From positions 249,224-313,223 of the forward strand of contig CACSIL010000045.1 of the NCBI GenBank assembly GCA_902705825.1: DNA of 64,000 nucleotides. Reading direction: 5' to 3'. Below are positions 34,670 through 44,206 of the stretch, piece after piece. A program made the translations under genes and the position numbers. Position 1 is the stretch's first letter; each line of letters opens with the position of its first letter. The notes beneath the pieces are model-generated. The model had not been told where the DNA came from and did not search any database. It saw nothing but the letters and a program-made list of their open reading frames with translations. Source of the DNA: Halioglobus japonicus. GTDB taxonomy: Bacteria > Pseudomonadota > Gammaproteobacteria > Pseudomonadales > Halieaceae.

Positions 34670-35554
34670 ATGAAGTTCACCATCAGACAGCTACAGATTT
34701 TTCTTGCCGTGGCTAAGCATCAGAATATATCGAAAGCGGCCCAGAGCCTCCATATGTCGCAATCAGCCGCCAGCGAAGCCCTGCTAAACCTGGAACACAC
34801 CTACGAAGTCTCTCTGTTTGATAGGGTCAGCAATAAGCTGGCGCTCAATGCCATCGGACACACCTTGCGCAAGGAAGCTGAAAACCTGCTTGCTCACTGC
34901 ACAAGTTTTGAACAAACACTTCTGGACCACACCGAGGTCGGCCATATCAAGGTGGGAGCCAGTTTTACCATCGGCAACCATCTGGCCACACGATACCTTG
35001 CCGGTTATCTTGCCAACTACCCCGAGGCCGATGTTCAGTTGGATATTGCCAATACGCCCGATGTAGTGGCCAGGGTGCTCAATTTCGATGTCGATATCGG
35101 TATGGTCGAGGGCGATGTGCACCACCGGGAACTTGAGCTGATTCCGTGGCGAGATGATGAACTCATCGTATTTTGCGCGGCCGATCACCCTTTGGCGGGA
35201 AAGAAAACCCTGACGAACAAGGACATTAAGGAAGCCCTGTGGATACTGCGCGAACCGGATTCAGGTGCCCGGCAGACCTTTGACCGGGCGCTTGCCGGTC
35301 TGCTTCCGGACATCAACATCTATCTTGAATTTAAGCACAATGAGGCGATAAAGAACGCTGTCGAGTCTGGCCTGGGAATTGGCTGTCTTTCAAAGATCGT
35401 ATTGCAGAAAAACTTTGCCAACGGAGATCTCGTACCGCTGACGCTGCCGCGGCGCAACATGCGAAGAACGTTTTACTTTGCGCTACCCAGAGACCGTTAC
35501 CGCTTGGAATCGGTCGAATTCTGGATGCGCACCTGTCGTGAAATGGATGGCTAG
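34670..35554 (+). CDS. LysR-family transcriptional regulator
   Basis: A 294-residue LysR-type regulator: N-terminal winged helix (IRQLQIFLAVAKHQNISKAA, SLHMSQSAASEALLNLEHTY), then a periplasmic-binding-like effector domain (VDIGMVEGDVHHRELELIPW, VESGLGIGCLSKIVL). It resembles the YeiE/CbbR side of the family. It is divergent from cysC-sat, so it probably controls sulfate activation in response to a sulfur-containing or reduced metabolite, although CysB-specific features are not visible. It ends 8 bp from the convergent sohB. Confidence 0.88.
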   Translation: MKFTIRQLQIFLAVAKHQNISKAAQSLHMSQSAASEALLNLEHTYEVSLFDRVSNKLALNAIGHTLRKEAENLLAHCTSFEQTLLDHTEVGHIKVGASFTIGNHLATRYLAGYLANYPEADVQLDIANTPDVVARVLNFDVDIGMVEGDVHHRELELIPWRDDELIVFCAADHPLAGKKTLTNKDIKEALWILREPDSGARQTFDRALAGLLPDINIYLEFKHNEAIKNAVESGLGIGCLSKIVLQKNFANGDLVPLTLPRRNMRRTFYFALPRDRYRLESVEFWMRTCREMDG

Positions 35555-35561
35555 GCAGCGC

Positions 35562-36626
35562 TTAGTAATTCCCTCTACCCTGCGCGCGCTGCCAAATCTT
35601 CAGAAAACCTCGTTCCAGTGCGCCCTCAGCCGCCAGCCCAAACTTCTCCTGCCAGTTCTTCTTGTGTACAAAACGCACATCGTACACGTCCCAGTCTTGC
35701 AGTCTCGTCTGAATGAACGCATCGCTTGTCTGAAGCTCATCGACCAGCCCCTCCTCCAGTGCATTCTGGCCATACCAGACTTCCCCTGTTGCCACCTTGG
35801 CAATGTCCAGAGAAGGACGATTGCTGCTGACAAAGCTCTTGAACAGGGAGTGCGTCTCTTCCAGCTCCTCTACAAACTTCTCCCTGCCCTTGTCGGTGTT
35901 TTCGCCAAACATGGTGAGCGTGCGCTTGTACTCGCCCGCGGTAAGTAATTCAAAATCGATGTTATTTTTTTGCAACAGGCGGTGGAAGTTCGGCAGTTGT
36001 GCCAGTACGCCGATGGAGCCGAGTACGGCAAAGGGCGCGGCAATGATGCGGTCAGCCACACAGGCCATCATATAGCCGCCACTGGCCGCAACCTTATCCA
36101 CTGCAACGATCAGCGGCACGCCGGCCGTCTTGATTCTCTGCAACTGACTGGAAGCTAGGCCGTAGCTGTGAACCATTCCGCCAGGGCTTTCCAGATTGAC
36201 CAGTATTTCATCGCCCGCTTTGATTTGCGGGAGAATTGCCGAGATTTCCTCGCGCAAGTTTTCTGCGGCACTGGCGCGCATATCACCCTCAAAATTTATG
36301 ACATACATGCGCTTTTTACGCGTTTCTGCCGGGGCCTCCTCCCCTTTTTTGAGCATTTTTTTGGCGATTTTGGCTTTGGACTTTTCTTCCTTTTTGGCCG
36401 CTTTACGCTGCATTTTCAGTACTTCAGCGTCATCGATGACGTCGCACACAGACTCACTGATGTGCCGGTACTTCTCATTGAGATCGCGGACCTCAATATG
36501 TCCTTCATGCTGGTCGGCGCGCTGGCGTTGTCCAATGGCTACCAGGCTGGCGACAAGAATCAGAATAGCGGCAACAAGGGTGACTGCCTGGGCAAGGAAA
36601 AGCCCATACTCATAAATGAATTCCAA
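35562..36626 (-). CDS. sohB: SohB-type inner-membrane S49 peptidase
   Basis: A 354-residue membrane-anchored S49 (signal-peptide peptidase A-like) protease. It has one N-terminal transmembrane helix (LFLAQAVTLVAAILILVASL), then a Lys-rich linker (RKAAKKEEKSKAKIAKKMLK) and the protease domain: NLESPGGMVHSYGLA, catalytic Ser in VAASGGYMMACVADRI, and catalytic Lys in AGEYKRTLTMFGEN. The start is TTG at 36626 with GGAG upstream, encoding MEFIYEYG. It is followed upstream by nudC, 18 bp away, on the same strand. It likely degrades peptides in the periplasm. Confidence 0.92.
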   Translation of the reverse strand: MEFIYEYGLFLAQAVTLVAAILILVASLVAIGQRQRADQHEGHIEVRDLNEKYRHISESVCDVIDDAEVLKMQRKAAKKEEKSKAKIAKKMLKKGEEAPAETRKKRMYVINFEGDMRASAAENLREEISAILPQIKAGDEILVNLESPGGMVHSYGLASSQLQRIKTAGVPLIVAVDKVAASGGYMMACVADRIIAAPFAVLGSIGVLAQLPNFHRLLQKNNIDFELLTAGEYKRTLTMFGENTDKGREKFVEELEETHSLFKSFVSSNRPSLDIAKVATGEVWYGQNALEEGLVDELQTSDAFIQTRLQDWDVYDVRFVHKKNWQEKFGLAAEGALERGFLKIWQRAQGRGNY

Positions 36627-36644
36627 AAGTTTACTCCAGTGTGT

Positions 36645-37457
36645 CTATTTTAAGGTTTCGATGTAGTGTTGAATCAGCTGTCCGGAAATCGATGACGCTG
36701 GTGGAATCAACGGTAGTTCGCTGTAGTGGAACCAGCCGGCGTCTGCAATTTCTGAGGGCTGACAAACGATATCGCCGCCCACGTAATCGGCAAAGAACCC
36801 CAACATCAGTTGATTTGGAAAGGGCCATGACTGCGACTGGAAATACCGCAGGTTGGTGACTTCAACCCCTACTTCCTCACGTACTTCCCGGTGCAGAGTC
36901 TCTTCGGCGGTCTCGCCCGCTTCGATGAAGCCGGCCAGCGTGCTGTACATTGGCTGGGGGAAATTGGCATTGCGCGCCAGTAACAGCTCCTCGCCGCGGG
37001 TCACCAGTACAATAACGCAGGGTGAGATGCGCGGATAGTTGATAACCCGGCAAGGGTCACAACGCATCGCCCTCTCCTGGAGATCCACGGTCATCTTGTC
37101 GCCGCAGCGACCGCAGTAGCGGTGGTCCCGCTCCCAGTCCAGTAATTGTGCAGCCCTGCCGGCTAAGGCAAATAGCTGCTCATCTACTCGGCCGAGAATA
37201 TGGTAGAGGCTGCCCTTCTGGTACTGCAGGGGGTCGGGCTGGTCCACCGTGTCAATTTCCAGCACATAGCAGGGTTGATCGCCCCAGTAGCCCAGAAACT
37301 GACGCCGCAGTTCAGTCCAACCACTTCTCTGTACCTGTTCACGGGCGATCAGGCATCCGGTTTGGGAACGCATATCACTGAGTAACTGCCCTCCCTGAAA
37401 CACGATATGCAGTTCAAAATCGCTGGAATCGGGTGGCGTGTTATCGGGTCGAAACAT
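36645..37457 (-). CDS. nudC: NAD+/NADH diphosphatase
   Basis: A 270-residue Nudix hydrolase. A four-Cys zinc ribbon (HRYCGRCGDKM with MRCDPC) is followed by the NADH-family motif and the Nudix box GFIEAGETAEETLHREVREE, then the characteristic SQSWPFPNQLMLGF downstream. NudC cleaves NAD(H) and removes NAD caps from RNA. The ATG has a strong GGAGG site. It sits 18 bp before sohB on the same strand, probably one transcript, and is divergent from nhaB. Confidence 0.94.
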   Translation of the reverse strand: MFRPDNTPPDSSDFELHIVFQGGQLLSDMRSQTGCLIAREQVQRSGWTELRRQFLGYWGDQPCYVLEIDTVDQPDPLQYQKGSLYHILGRVDEQLFALAGRAAQLLDWERDHRYCGRCGDKMTVDLQERAMRCDPCRVINYPRISPCVIVLVTRGEELLLARNANFPQPMYSTLAGFIEAGETAEETLHREVREEVGVEVTNLRYFQSQSWPFPNQLMLGFFADYVGGDIVCQPSEIADAGWFHYSELPLIPPASSISGQLIQHYIETLK

Positions 37458-37614
37458 CTGACCTCCAAAAGGATGGGGAAATAAGACCGGCTATAGTATG
37501 ACTGCATGCGCACAGGAGCAAGGTTACTGGTGTGCAGGTATTCCCCAAATTTTGGCAAGGGCTGCAGAATGCCGTAGAATGCGCGCCCCCAACTCGTGAA
37601 GAGTCTCGATAATC

Positions 37615-39114
37615 ATGCAATTGCCTTCAGCCTTCTGGAAAAATTTTCTCGGCCCAGCTCCCGAGTGGTACAAACGCACGATAGTGGCATTTTTACTCAT
37701 CAACCCGCTGATGCTGTGGGCTTTAGGGAGTTTTGTTACCGGCTGGGTATTGATTGCGGAGTTTATTTTTACCCTGGCACTGGCGCTGCGCTGCTATCCG
37801 TTACAGCCTGGTGGCCTGCTGGCGATTGAGGCTGTGTTGTTGGGCATGACCTCGCCAGAGATGGTCTATCACGAAACAGCGGCCAATTTTGAAGTGATTC
37901 TGCTGCTGATGTTTATGGTGGCAGGCATCTACTTTATGAAAGATCTTTTGCTTTTTATGTTCGCCAAAATCCTGTTGAACGTCCGCTCCAAGGTCGCGCT
38001 TTCACTGCTGTTTTCTCTGGTCGCCGCCTTCCTCTCTGCGTTTTTGGATGCACTTACTGTTACCGCGGTATTGATCAGCGTGGGCGTGGGCTTTTTCTCC
38101 GTCTATCACAAGGTAGCCTCTGGACAGAAGCTCAGTGATGACGCCCATGACAGTTCTTCAGACGACACTGTGGGCGAACTGCACCGGGACGATCTGGAAC
38201 AGTTCAGAGCGTTTCTGCGCAGCCTGCTGATGCACGGCGCCGTGGGAACCGCTCTGGGCGGCGTGTGTACCATGGTTGGTGAGCCACAGAATTTGTTGAT
38301 TGCGACAGTCGCCGGGTGGGATTTTATTGAATTTGCCAAGATTATGGCGCCCGTCAGCGTGCCGGTTTTGTTTGCCGGTTTATTGACCTGTGCCGGGCTG
38401 GAACTGACAGGCATTTTTGGCTATGGCGCTAAACTGTCCGACAACGTGCGAACCGTCCTGATGGAATACCAGGCCAACGAAGAGAGCAAGCGCACCACTC
38501 GCAGTAATGCACGCCTGCTGGTCCAGGCATTGGTTGCGGTGATTCTGATTCTAGGTCTGGCCATGCACTGGGCAGCGGTCGGCTTGATCGGCTTAATGGT
38601 TATTGTGCTGCTTACCGCGTTTAACGGCATTATTGAAGAGCACCAGTTGGGCAAGGCTTTCGAGGAGGCGCTGCCATTTACCGCACTGCTGGTGGTGTTT
38701 TTCGCCATTGTCGCCGTCATCCACGATCAGCATCTGTTTACGCCCGTGATCGACAGCGTATTGCATATGAGATCGGACGTACGGCCCACGATGTTTTTCC
38801 TGGCAAATGGTATTTTGTCCATGATCAGCGATAACGTATTCGTCGCTACGGTCTATATCAATGAAGTGAAGGCCGCACTGGATGCTGGCACGATATCGCG
38901 CGAGGAATTTAACCACCTGGCAGTGGCCATCAACACCGGCACCAACCTTCCCAGTGTTGCAACGCCTAATGGTCAGGCGGCATTCCTGTTCTTACTCACC
39001 TCAGCGCTGGCACCGCTAATTCGCCTGTCCTATGGGCGCATGGTGATTATGGCGCTGCCTTATACGGTGATGATGGGCGGTGTTGGGCTGGCGTGTGTGG
39101 CGTTGTTTATCTAG
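37615..39114 (+). CDS. nhaB: Na+/H+ antiporter NhaB
   Basis: A 499-residue polytopic membrane protein of the NhaB family, normal length. Recognisable parts are the N-terminal [20 protein letters not shown], the loop with [20 protein letters not shown], the conserved [20 protein letters not shown], and [20 protein letters not shown] near the C-terminus, which holds ion-path residues. It would export Na+ in exchange for H+, fitting a marine lifestyle. It overlaps the convergent dnaQ gene by four bases at its 3' end. Confidence 0.95.
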   Translation: MQLPSAFWKNFLGPAPEWYKRTIVAFLLINPLMLWALGSFVTGWVLIAEFIFTLALALRCYPLQPGGLLAIEAVLLGMTSPEMVYHETAANFEVILLLMFMVAGIYFMKDLLLFMFAKILLNVRSKVALSLLFSLVAAFLSAFLDALTVTAVLISVGVGFFSVYHKVASGQKLSDDAHDSSSDDTVGELHRDDLEQFRAFLRSLLMHGAVGTALGGVCTMVGEPQNLLIATVAGWDFIEFAKIMAPVSVPVLFAGLLTCAGLELTGIFGYGAKLSDNVRTVLMEYQANEESKRTTRSNARLLVQALVAVILILGLAMHWAAVGLIGLMVIVLLTAFNGIIEEHQLGKAFEEALPFTALLVVFFAIVAVIHDQHLFTPVIDSVLHMRSDVRPTMFFLANGILSMISDNVFVATVYINEVKAALDAGTISREEFNHLAVAINTGTNLPSVATPNGQAAFLFLLTSALAPLIRLSYGRMVIMALPYTVMMGGVGLACVALFI

Positions 39115-39842
39115 GCTTCTTCGCTGATAGCCTCACCTCGCCACAACACTTTGCCGCCGTTGGACGCTGCAATTTCCTCCAAATAAGCCTCATGTGCGGA
39201 TATCTCTTCAGGTGAGGCTTTGATGACAGGCAACGCCTGGCGTCCCGCTGTAAGTCGCACAATCTGTTCTGAGAGAGATTGCCCATCGTTATCTGTCCCT
39301 GAGTCAGACAGCTGTAATGCTGTCTGACCACCGGTCATTGCCAGATAGACGTCGGCCAGAATCTCCGCATCCAGTAGCGCGCCATGCAAATCGCGCTGTG
39401 AATTATCGACTGTATAGCGCTGGCACAAGGCGTCGAGGCTATTGCGTTGTCCGGGGTGTTTGGCGCGAGCCATCACCAGCGTGTCGGTGACAGAGCACAG
39501 TTCGTCCAGTCGCGCCGTAGTGTCTGATACGCGCTGCATTTCCGCATTCAGAAACCCGATATCGAAAGGCGCGTTGTGGATGACCAGTTCCGCTCCCTGT
39601 ACGAATTCCAGAAAGCCCGGCAGAGCCACTTCAAACGCGGGTTTGTCCGCCAGAAAATCATTCGTAATACCGTGCACCTCAATCGCGCCCTGATCGATTT
39701 CGCGATGAGGGTTAATGTATTGGTGGTAGTGGTTGCCGGTGAGTTTACGGTTGATCAACTCCACGCATCCGATTTCAATTATGCGATGGCCCTGAGAGAC
39801 CTCCAGGCCGGTGGTCTCTGTGTCGAGAACGATTTGTCTCAT
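39111..39842 (-). CDS. dnaQ: DNA polymerase III epsilon subunit
   Basis: A 243-residue 3'-5' proofreading exonuclease. ExoI is [20 protein letters not shown] with the two acidic metal ligands; ExoII is in [16 protein letters not shown]; ExoIII epsilon is [20 protein letters not shown], with the His and Asp. The C-terminal tail binds polymerase alpha. An AGGAG site precedes the ATG. It is 21 bp downstream of rnhA, the common gammaproteobacterial order. Confidence 0.95.
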   Translation of the reverse strand: MRQIVLDTETTGLEVSQGHRIIEIGCVELINRKLTGNHYHQYINPHREIDQGAIEVHGITNDFLADKPAFEVALPGFLEFVQGAELVIHNAPFDIGFLNAEMQRVSDTTARLDELCSVTDTLVMARAKHPGQRNSLDALCQRYTVDNSQRDLHGALLDAEILADVYLAMTGGQTALQLSDSGTDNDGQSLSEQIVRLTAGRQALPVIKASPEEISAHEAYLEEIAASNGGKVLWRGEAISEEA

Positions 39843-39863
39843 GTCTGCTTTATCTCCTTGAAA

Positions 39864-40313
39864 TCATCGTCGGGTGCGCAGCGCTAACTCATCAATACCC
39901 CTGTTGGCCAACTGGTCTGCGCGCTCGTTCTCTACATGCCCACTATGCCCTTTTACCCAGTGCCACTGCACTTGGTGGCGCTGGTTCTGGACATCGAGCA
40001 ACTGCCACAGATCGACATTTTTGACCGGCTTTCGCGCCGAGGTTTTCCAGCCCTTTTTTTTCCAGTTTTCAAGCCAGGTGGTTATGCCATTCTTTACATA
40101 CACCGAATCAGTGGTGAGGTCGACGATGCACGGAGCAGACAGTGCTTTCAGCGCTTCTATGGCCGCCAGTAACTCCATCCGGTTGTTGGTCGTTTCCGGC
40201 TCCCCGCCATATAACTCCCGCTCAATCTCCCCGTAGCGTAAAAGTGCACCCCATCCACCTGGCCCCGGGTTTCCGCGGCAGGCCCCATCGGTAAAAATTT
40301 CTACTTTCTTCAA
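39864..40313 (-). CDS. rnhA: Ribonuclease HI
   Basis: A 149-residue RNase H that removes RNA from RNA-DNA hybrids. Catalytic residues are visible: Asp in [20 protein letters not shown], Glu in [13 protein letters not shown], Asp in [12 protein letters not shown], and the late Asp in [12 protein letters not shown], after VKGHSGH. The start is TTG at 40313, whose TTGA overlaps the stop of the upstream methyltransferase gene; this gives [10 protein letters not shown], the standard N-terminus. The longer in-frame extension to 40358 would lie inside the methyltransferase gene. Confidence 0.94.
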   Translation of the reverse strand: MKKVEIFTDGACRGNPGPGGWGALLRYGEIERELYGGEPETTNNRMELLAAIEALKALSAPCIVDLTTDSVYVKNGITTWLENWKKKGWKTSARKPVKNVDLWQLLDVQNQRHQVQWHWVKGHSGHVENERADQLANRGIDELALRTRR

Positions 40314-41116
40314 GCGGCAATATTTCCTTGTTGTTTTGATATCGCTGTCTTCAGGCACCCTGACCGGGGTGAAGGCGTGGGTACAGGCGCGGGATTGGGA
40401 ACCAGCCCAATCAGGCGCTTCTTACTGGTTAATAACGGGCGGCGCGGGCGATTTAACCCCGCCGTATGTTTGGTCGCATGCAGGATATAGACCCCGCCAA
40501 ACGGTAGATTGTGTCGAGCAATCCAGCGATCACAACCGGCAACGACTTCGCGCAGCCGCTCGTGACCCAGCGGAGGCAGCGTGTACAGTCTGCGGGTACC
40601 GAGCACTTCGCAGCCGAGTAAATGCAGCCAATCAGTCAGACGATGTTCGCTCACAGGCCGGTGTTGGGACCACAGTGGATCACGCAGAGCGCTGCGTATC
40701 CGTGTATTGCACCCAAACAGGCTGTACGGATTGAACCCCACCACCAGCAGTTGTCCCTGTGGTGTTAACACACGCTGAATCTCCCGCAAGACCTGGTGGG
40801 GGTTGCTTGCAAACTCCAGGCAGTGGTGCGCGATGATTGTGTCCACACTGTCGCTTTCCAGCGGTAATTCTTCCGGGGCCGCAACCAGTGCGACGCCCTC
40901 CCCGCTGTGCTGCGCACAATACAATTGATGATTAATCGGGCTATCTGAACACAGCGGGCGGCCGCCACTGACGCCCAGCTGCAGAATATGGTAACCGAAT
41001 GAGGTATCAAGTAATGTCTGAATTGCGACACGCGTCTCTTCCAGCAGGTACTGGCCATTTTGTCGCGCATACCAGCATTCCAGTTGGGTTAAAATCTCGT
41101 TACAATCGCGCTGCAT
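40310..41116 (-). CDS. SAM-dependent methyltransferase, rnhA-associated
   Basis: A protein of about 268 residues with a class I methyltransferase core ([57 protein letters not shown]). The SAM-binding glycine motif is weak (QLGVSGG), as in the uncharacterised group normally found upstream of rnhA-dnaQ in gammaproteobacteria. The tail is Pro- and Arg-rich. The start is uncertain: ATG 41116 starts the recognisable protein, ATG 41224 adds a Ser-rich leader. Its stop overlaps the rnhA TTG start. It is divergent from mltD. Confidence 0.78.
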   Translation of the reverse strand: MQRDCNEILTQLECWYARQNGQYLLEETRVAIQTLLDTSFGYHILQLGVSGGRPLCSDSPINHQLYCAQHSGEGVALVAAPEELPLESDSVDTIIAHHCLEFASNPHQVLREIQRVLTPQGQLLVVGFNPYSLFGCNTRIRSALRDPLWSQHRPVSEHRLTDWLHLLGCEVLGTRRLYTLPPLGHERLREVVAGCDRWIARHNLPFGGVYILHATKHTAGLNRPRRPLLTSKKRLIGLVPNPAPVPTPSPRSGCLKTAISKQQGNIAA

Positions 41117-41421
41117 TACATTTTTGGTTTCCCGCGCCTGATGCCGCAGGTTGCTCCGCTCTTTGGACTGTTTTGAGGAGGAGCTTATACTACTGTATTT
41201 TATCCCGATTGGAACGTAACTCATGTTCAACTTCCAGGGTCTTTTTGTCCCTTCAAGCGATGCTAACGCAATACTGCAGTGCCCTCTGCCCGCCCAAGCC
41301 GGGGCAGTGTTCTCTGTCAGCCGCCGGTCGGTTCGTTGAGCATGCGCCCACAGATTGGTTATTTCCGGGTTGTTCAAACGTTGATATTCGCGCCATTACA
41401 GACTCAAGGTGACTCACTATA
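41117..41421. other. Intergenic region between methyltransferase and mltD genes
   Basis: About 305 bp without a convincing gene; it must hold both divergent promoters. The mltD side is AT-rich (TGACTCACTATAATGG just before the ATG, with a plausible minus-10 TATAAT). In many relatives the glyoxalase II gene gloB lies here between these two genes; no trace of it is visible. Confidence 0.5.
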
Positions 41422-42813
41422 ATGGTGTTAAATTCTATATTTTTCAAAAAGATACATCACTATATTATTGCTATTTATAGTATTGTTGCGCTGTCTGCCT
41501 GCCAGACACTGAATGCTCCACCTCCTCCCAACCGTGATAGCGCTGCCCAGACACCCGTGTCGGAAGTGACAGCCGCCGCCACAGACCCGCTAGATCCTGA
41601 TTTAGACGCTACTGTAGCTCCCGCCGTTGACCCCGTCGCACAGACAGCCCCGGATGTGACGGCCGAGGAAGAGCCCGATGACGTATGGCAGCGCATGCGA
41701 GACGATATGCAGTGGCAGCAGACAGATGACGTCCGGATCGACAAAGCGCGTGAGGGTTATCTACGCCACGTCAATCACATTCCTCTGGTAGCCGGTAAAG
41801 CGGACAACTACCTGTATTACGTCGTGGAGGAGGTGCAAAAACGCAATATGCCTGTGGAATTGGCGCTTGTCCCCATGGTGGAGAGCGACTGGGACCCTTT
41901 TGCAGCCTCCTACTCCGGTGCCGCCGGACTGTGGCAAATAATGCCGGCAACCGGCACCCACCTGGGGCTCTCGCAGGATTCCTGGTACGACGGCCGTATG
42001 TCGGTGCGGGATTCCACCAAAGTAGCGCTGGATTATCTGGAGGAGTTATACCATCAATTCGACCAGGACTGGTTTCTCGCGCTCGCGGCATACAACAGCG
42101 GCGCGGGGAACATCGCGCGTGCCCGCAAAGCGAATGAGGCGCAGGGACTCAGCACAGATTACTGGTCTCTGAAGCTGCGGCGGCAAGCCAGTGATTATGT
42201 TCCCAAAGTAATAGCCCTGGCACAGATTGTCGCTGAGCCAGAACGCTATGAGGTTGAACTTCCCGCGGTGGAAAATGCACCTTCCTTCGAGGTTGTCGAG
42301 ATTGGCAGGCAGTTGCAACTGTCAAAGGCCGCGGAACTGGCTGGCATTGACGTGGAGACCTTGCGCGCACTGAACCCCGGACAGCTGCGAGAGACGCTCT
42401 CCCCGCGCCAGCCATTTGAGCTGTTAGTGCCGGTTGAAAACGCGACTCACTTCGAAGCCAATATTGCAACGCTCAGCCCTGAAGAACTCGTGCAGTGGCA
42501 AACGTATAAAATTAAACCGGGCGACAGCCTGAGCGGCATTGCCAGTGCCTTTGATATCGATGTGCAAGTGCTACAAGACATCAATAGTTTACAGGGCAGT
42601 AAGATCAAGGCTGGCGACGTGCTGAAAATCCCGGGCAGCAGTGATGAGGCTCCACCGCCGCAGGGGTATCTGGTGCGCGCAGGCGATTCGCTGTCGCGAA
42701 TCGCAGGCAAGTTCAATGTCTCCGTTGACGACCTTATCGACTGGAATTCACTGGACCCCAGCGCCTATCTAAAACCGGGCCAAGAGTTAAAGCTCTATGT
42801 GAAGGGGGGGTAG
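41422..42813 (+). CDS. mltD: Membrane-bound lytic murein transglycosylase D
   Basis: A 463-residue lipoprotein. The signal ends in lipobox LSAC at residues 24-27, followed by a Pro/Ala-rich linker. The SLT catalytic domain has the acid Glu in ALVPMVESDWDPFAASYSGA at about residue 154, then GLWQIMPATGTHLGL and FLALAAYNSGAGNIARA. Two LysM domains follow, at about 360-403 (YKIKPGDSLSGIASAFDIDV) and 414-458 (YLVRAGDSLSRIAGKFNVSV). It cleaves peptidoglycan glycan strands to anhydro-muropeptides at the outer membrane. A palindrome overlaps its stop codon. Confidence 0.95.
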   Translation: MVLNSIFFKKIHHYIIAIYSIVALSACQTLNAPPPPNRDSAAQTPVSEVTAAATDPLDPDLDATVAPAVDPVAQTAPDVTAEEEPDDVWQRMRDDMQWQQTDDVRIDKAREGYLRHVNHIPLVAGKADNYLYYVVEEVQKRNMPVELALVPMVESDWDPFAASYSGAAGLWQIMPATGTHLGLSQDSWYDGRMSVRDSTKVALDYLEELYHQFDQDWFLALAAYNSGAGNIARARKANEAQGLSTDYWSLKLRRQASDYVPKVIALAQIVAEPERYEVELPAVENAPSFEVVEIGRQLQLSKAAELAGIDVETLRALNPGQLRETLSPRQPFELLVPVENATHFEANIATLSPEELVQWQTYKIKPGDSLSGIASAFDIDVQVLQDINSLQGSKIKAGDVLKIPGSSDEAPPPQGYLVRAGDSLSRIAGKFNVSVDDLIDWNSLDPSAYLKPGQELKLYVKGG

Positions 42814-42826
42814 TGCCGGCACTACC
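42809..42826. repeat. 18-bp perfect palindrome between mltD and next gene
   Basis: GGTAGTGCC followed directly by GGCACTACC is a perfect 18-bp palindrome without a loop. It covers the mltD stop codon and ends at the GTG start of the next gene. There is no T tract, so it is not a simple terminator. It might be an operator or control translation of the following gene. Confidence 0.75.
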
Positions 42827-43423
42827 GTGAGTGAACTGATTAATACACTTTTGAAATACGTTTCCACTGCCCTGCTTCTGGTGCCGATGACGGCAATGCC
42901 CGCCGCAGCCCAGGGAACACCGGGGACCCCTGAAACGCTGGGGCGTATTATTGGCCCCGAAACAGAAACGGTGGTTGCCGCCATCTATCCGCAGAGTCGC
43001 GAGATCAGTATGACGCAGGGTTCAGCCATCAGTTATACCGTCTACGCTCCCGAACAAGTGGTAAACCTCGCCGATGTCAGTGTAGGAGATCATATCCTGG
43101 GCACTTATTCCGCCTCAGTGGAAGGTGATATCCGCGAACCCACCCAGGCGGATCTGGAGACTCCCTGGCAGGTGTTGCAAGAAGGTGTCATCAGCTACCG
43201 CGACGGGATGTTGCAGGTGGACGAACCACGCGTGATTCAAGCCGTGGTCACCATTGCGGGTATAGACAAGTCGGGCGGTGTATTCATCGCCTGGGATTCT
43301 CGCCGTAGACCGTACTTTCTCGCGCATGTAGAGGCCGAAAAGCTGGCCGCGCTGGCGGTACATCAACAAGTGGTTGTCGTCTTTTCGGAGGCGATGGCGA
43401 TAACGTTCAACAAGCAACGCTGA
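42827..43423 (+). CDS. Exported protein of unknown function downstream of mltD
   Basis: A 198-residue protein with a signal peptide (NTLLKYVSTALLLVPMTAMP, cleaved after AAA). The mature part is beta-rich, with ISYTVYAPEQVVNLADVSVG and LQVDEPRVIQAVVTIAGID. I do not recognise a family. The start is a GTG at 42827, directly after the palindrome; it lacks a good ribosome-binding site, and translation may depend on coupling to mltD. It probably acts in the periplasm. Confidence 0.65.
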   Translation: MSELINTLLKYVSTALLLVPMTAMPAAAQGTPGTPETLGRIIGPETETVVAAIYPQSREISMTQGSAISYTVYAPEQVVNLADVSVGDHILGTYSASVEGDIREPTQADLETPWQVLQEGVISYRDGMLQVDEPRVIQAVVTIAGIDKSGGVFIAWDSRRRPYFLAHVEAEKLAALAVHQQVVVVFSEAMAITFNKQR

Positions 43424-43453
43424 GGCAGCTTAGCGACGCGCGAGGCGGTCCGA

Positions 43454-44173
43454 TCAATCGGCCAGCAGCTCCTCTACCAGCGCTGTCACTTCCCGGCTGG
43501 CCACACCACAGCGTTGCTGGTGGAAGTATCCCGTGACCTCGCTCACTTCCCTGTTAATCTCAATAGTCTGGGCACCTGCAGCAAGCGCCTCCTGCACAAA
43601 ACCTGCCGCTGGATAAACCACGCCTGAGGTGCCAGCTGCAATAAACAGGTCACAATTGCGCAACATGGAAACAATGGTGTCCATCTGATAGGGAATTTCT
43701 CCGAACCAGACGATGTCAGGCCGCAGCTTCCCCGCCACGCCGCACGCCGGGCAGTAAGTGGTCCCGTCGTAATCTCCAGGTACGGGTTGGGCCTGTGAAC
43801 AGGCCACACATAACATGCTGTTCAACTGACCGTGCATATGGCACACCTGCTCGCTACCCCCGCGCTCATGCAGATCATCGACATTCTGGGTAACCAGGAA
43901 TACGTCTCCTGAAAACTGCGACTGCAATCGCGCAAATGACCGATGCGCCTCATTGGGCTCAACATCCTGCAGTTGGTTCCTGCGGGCATTGTAGAAGCGA
44001 TAAACCAGCGCTGGATCTCGCTCAAACGCTTCGGGCGTCGCTATTTCCATGGGGTCATGCTTTTCCCAGAGGCCGTCTGAGTCGCGAAAGGTCGCCAGAC
44101 CCGATTCCGCTGACACCCCGGCTCCGGTCAGGATCACGATGCGATTAATGGGGCGTCCGTTTACTTGTGTCAT
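43454..44173 (-). CDS. cobB: NAD-dependent protein deacylase (sirtuin, CobB-like)
   Basis: A 239-residue sirtuin. NAD-binding is in LTGAGVSAESGLATFRDSDG, the catalytic His region is TQNVDDLHERGGS with CHMHGQL, and a four-Cys zinc site is CVACSQ and CPACG. The FYNARRNQL segment keeps the Tyr-x-x-Arg pair of class III sirtuins, indicating desuccinylase as well as deacetylase activity, as in E. coli CobB. It lies just downstream of the AddAB-like pair on the same strand, with a 33-bp gap. Confidence 0.93.
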   Translation of the reverse strand: MTQVNGRPINRIVILTGAGVSAESGLATFRDSDGLWEKHDPMEIATPEAFERDPALVYRFYNARRNQLQDVEPNEAHRSFARLQSQFSGDVFLVTQNVDDLHERGGSEQVCHMHGQLNSMLCVACSQAQPVPGDYDGTTYCPACGVAGKLRPDIVWFGEIPYQMDTIVSMLRNCDLFIAAGTSGVVYPAAGFVQEALAAGAQTIEINREVSEVTGYFHQQRCGVASREVTALVEELLAD

Positions 44174-44206
44174 CTATTGCTCCGCGCTGGTCGGATGAGT
44201 TTCACG

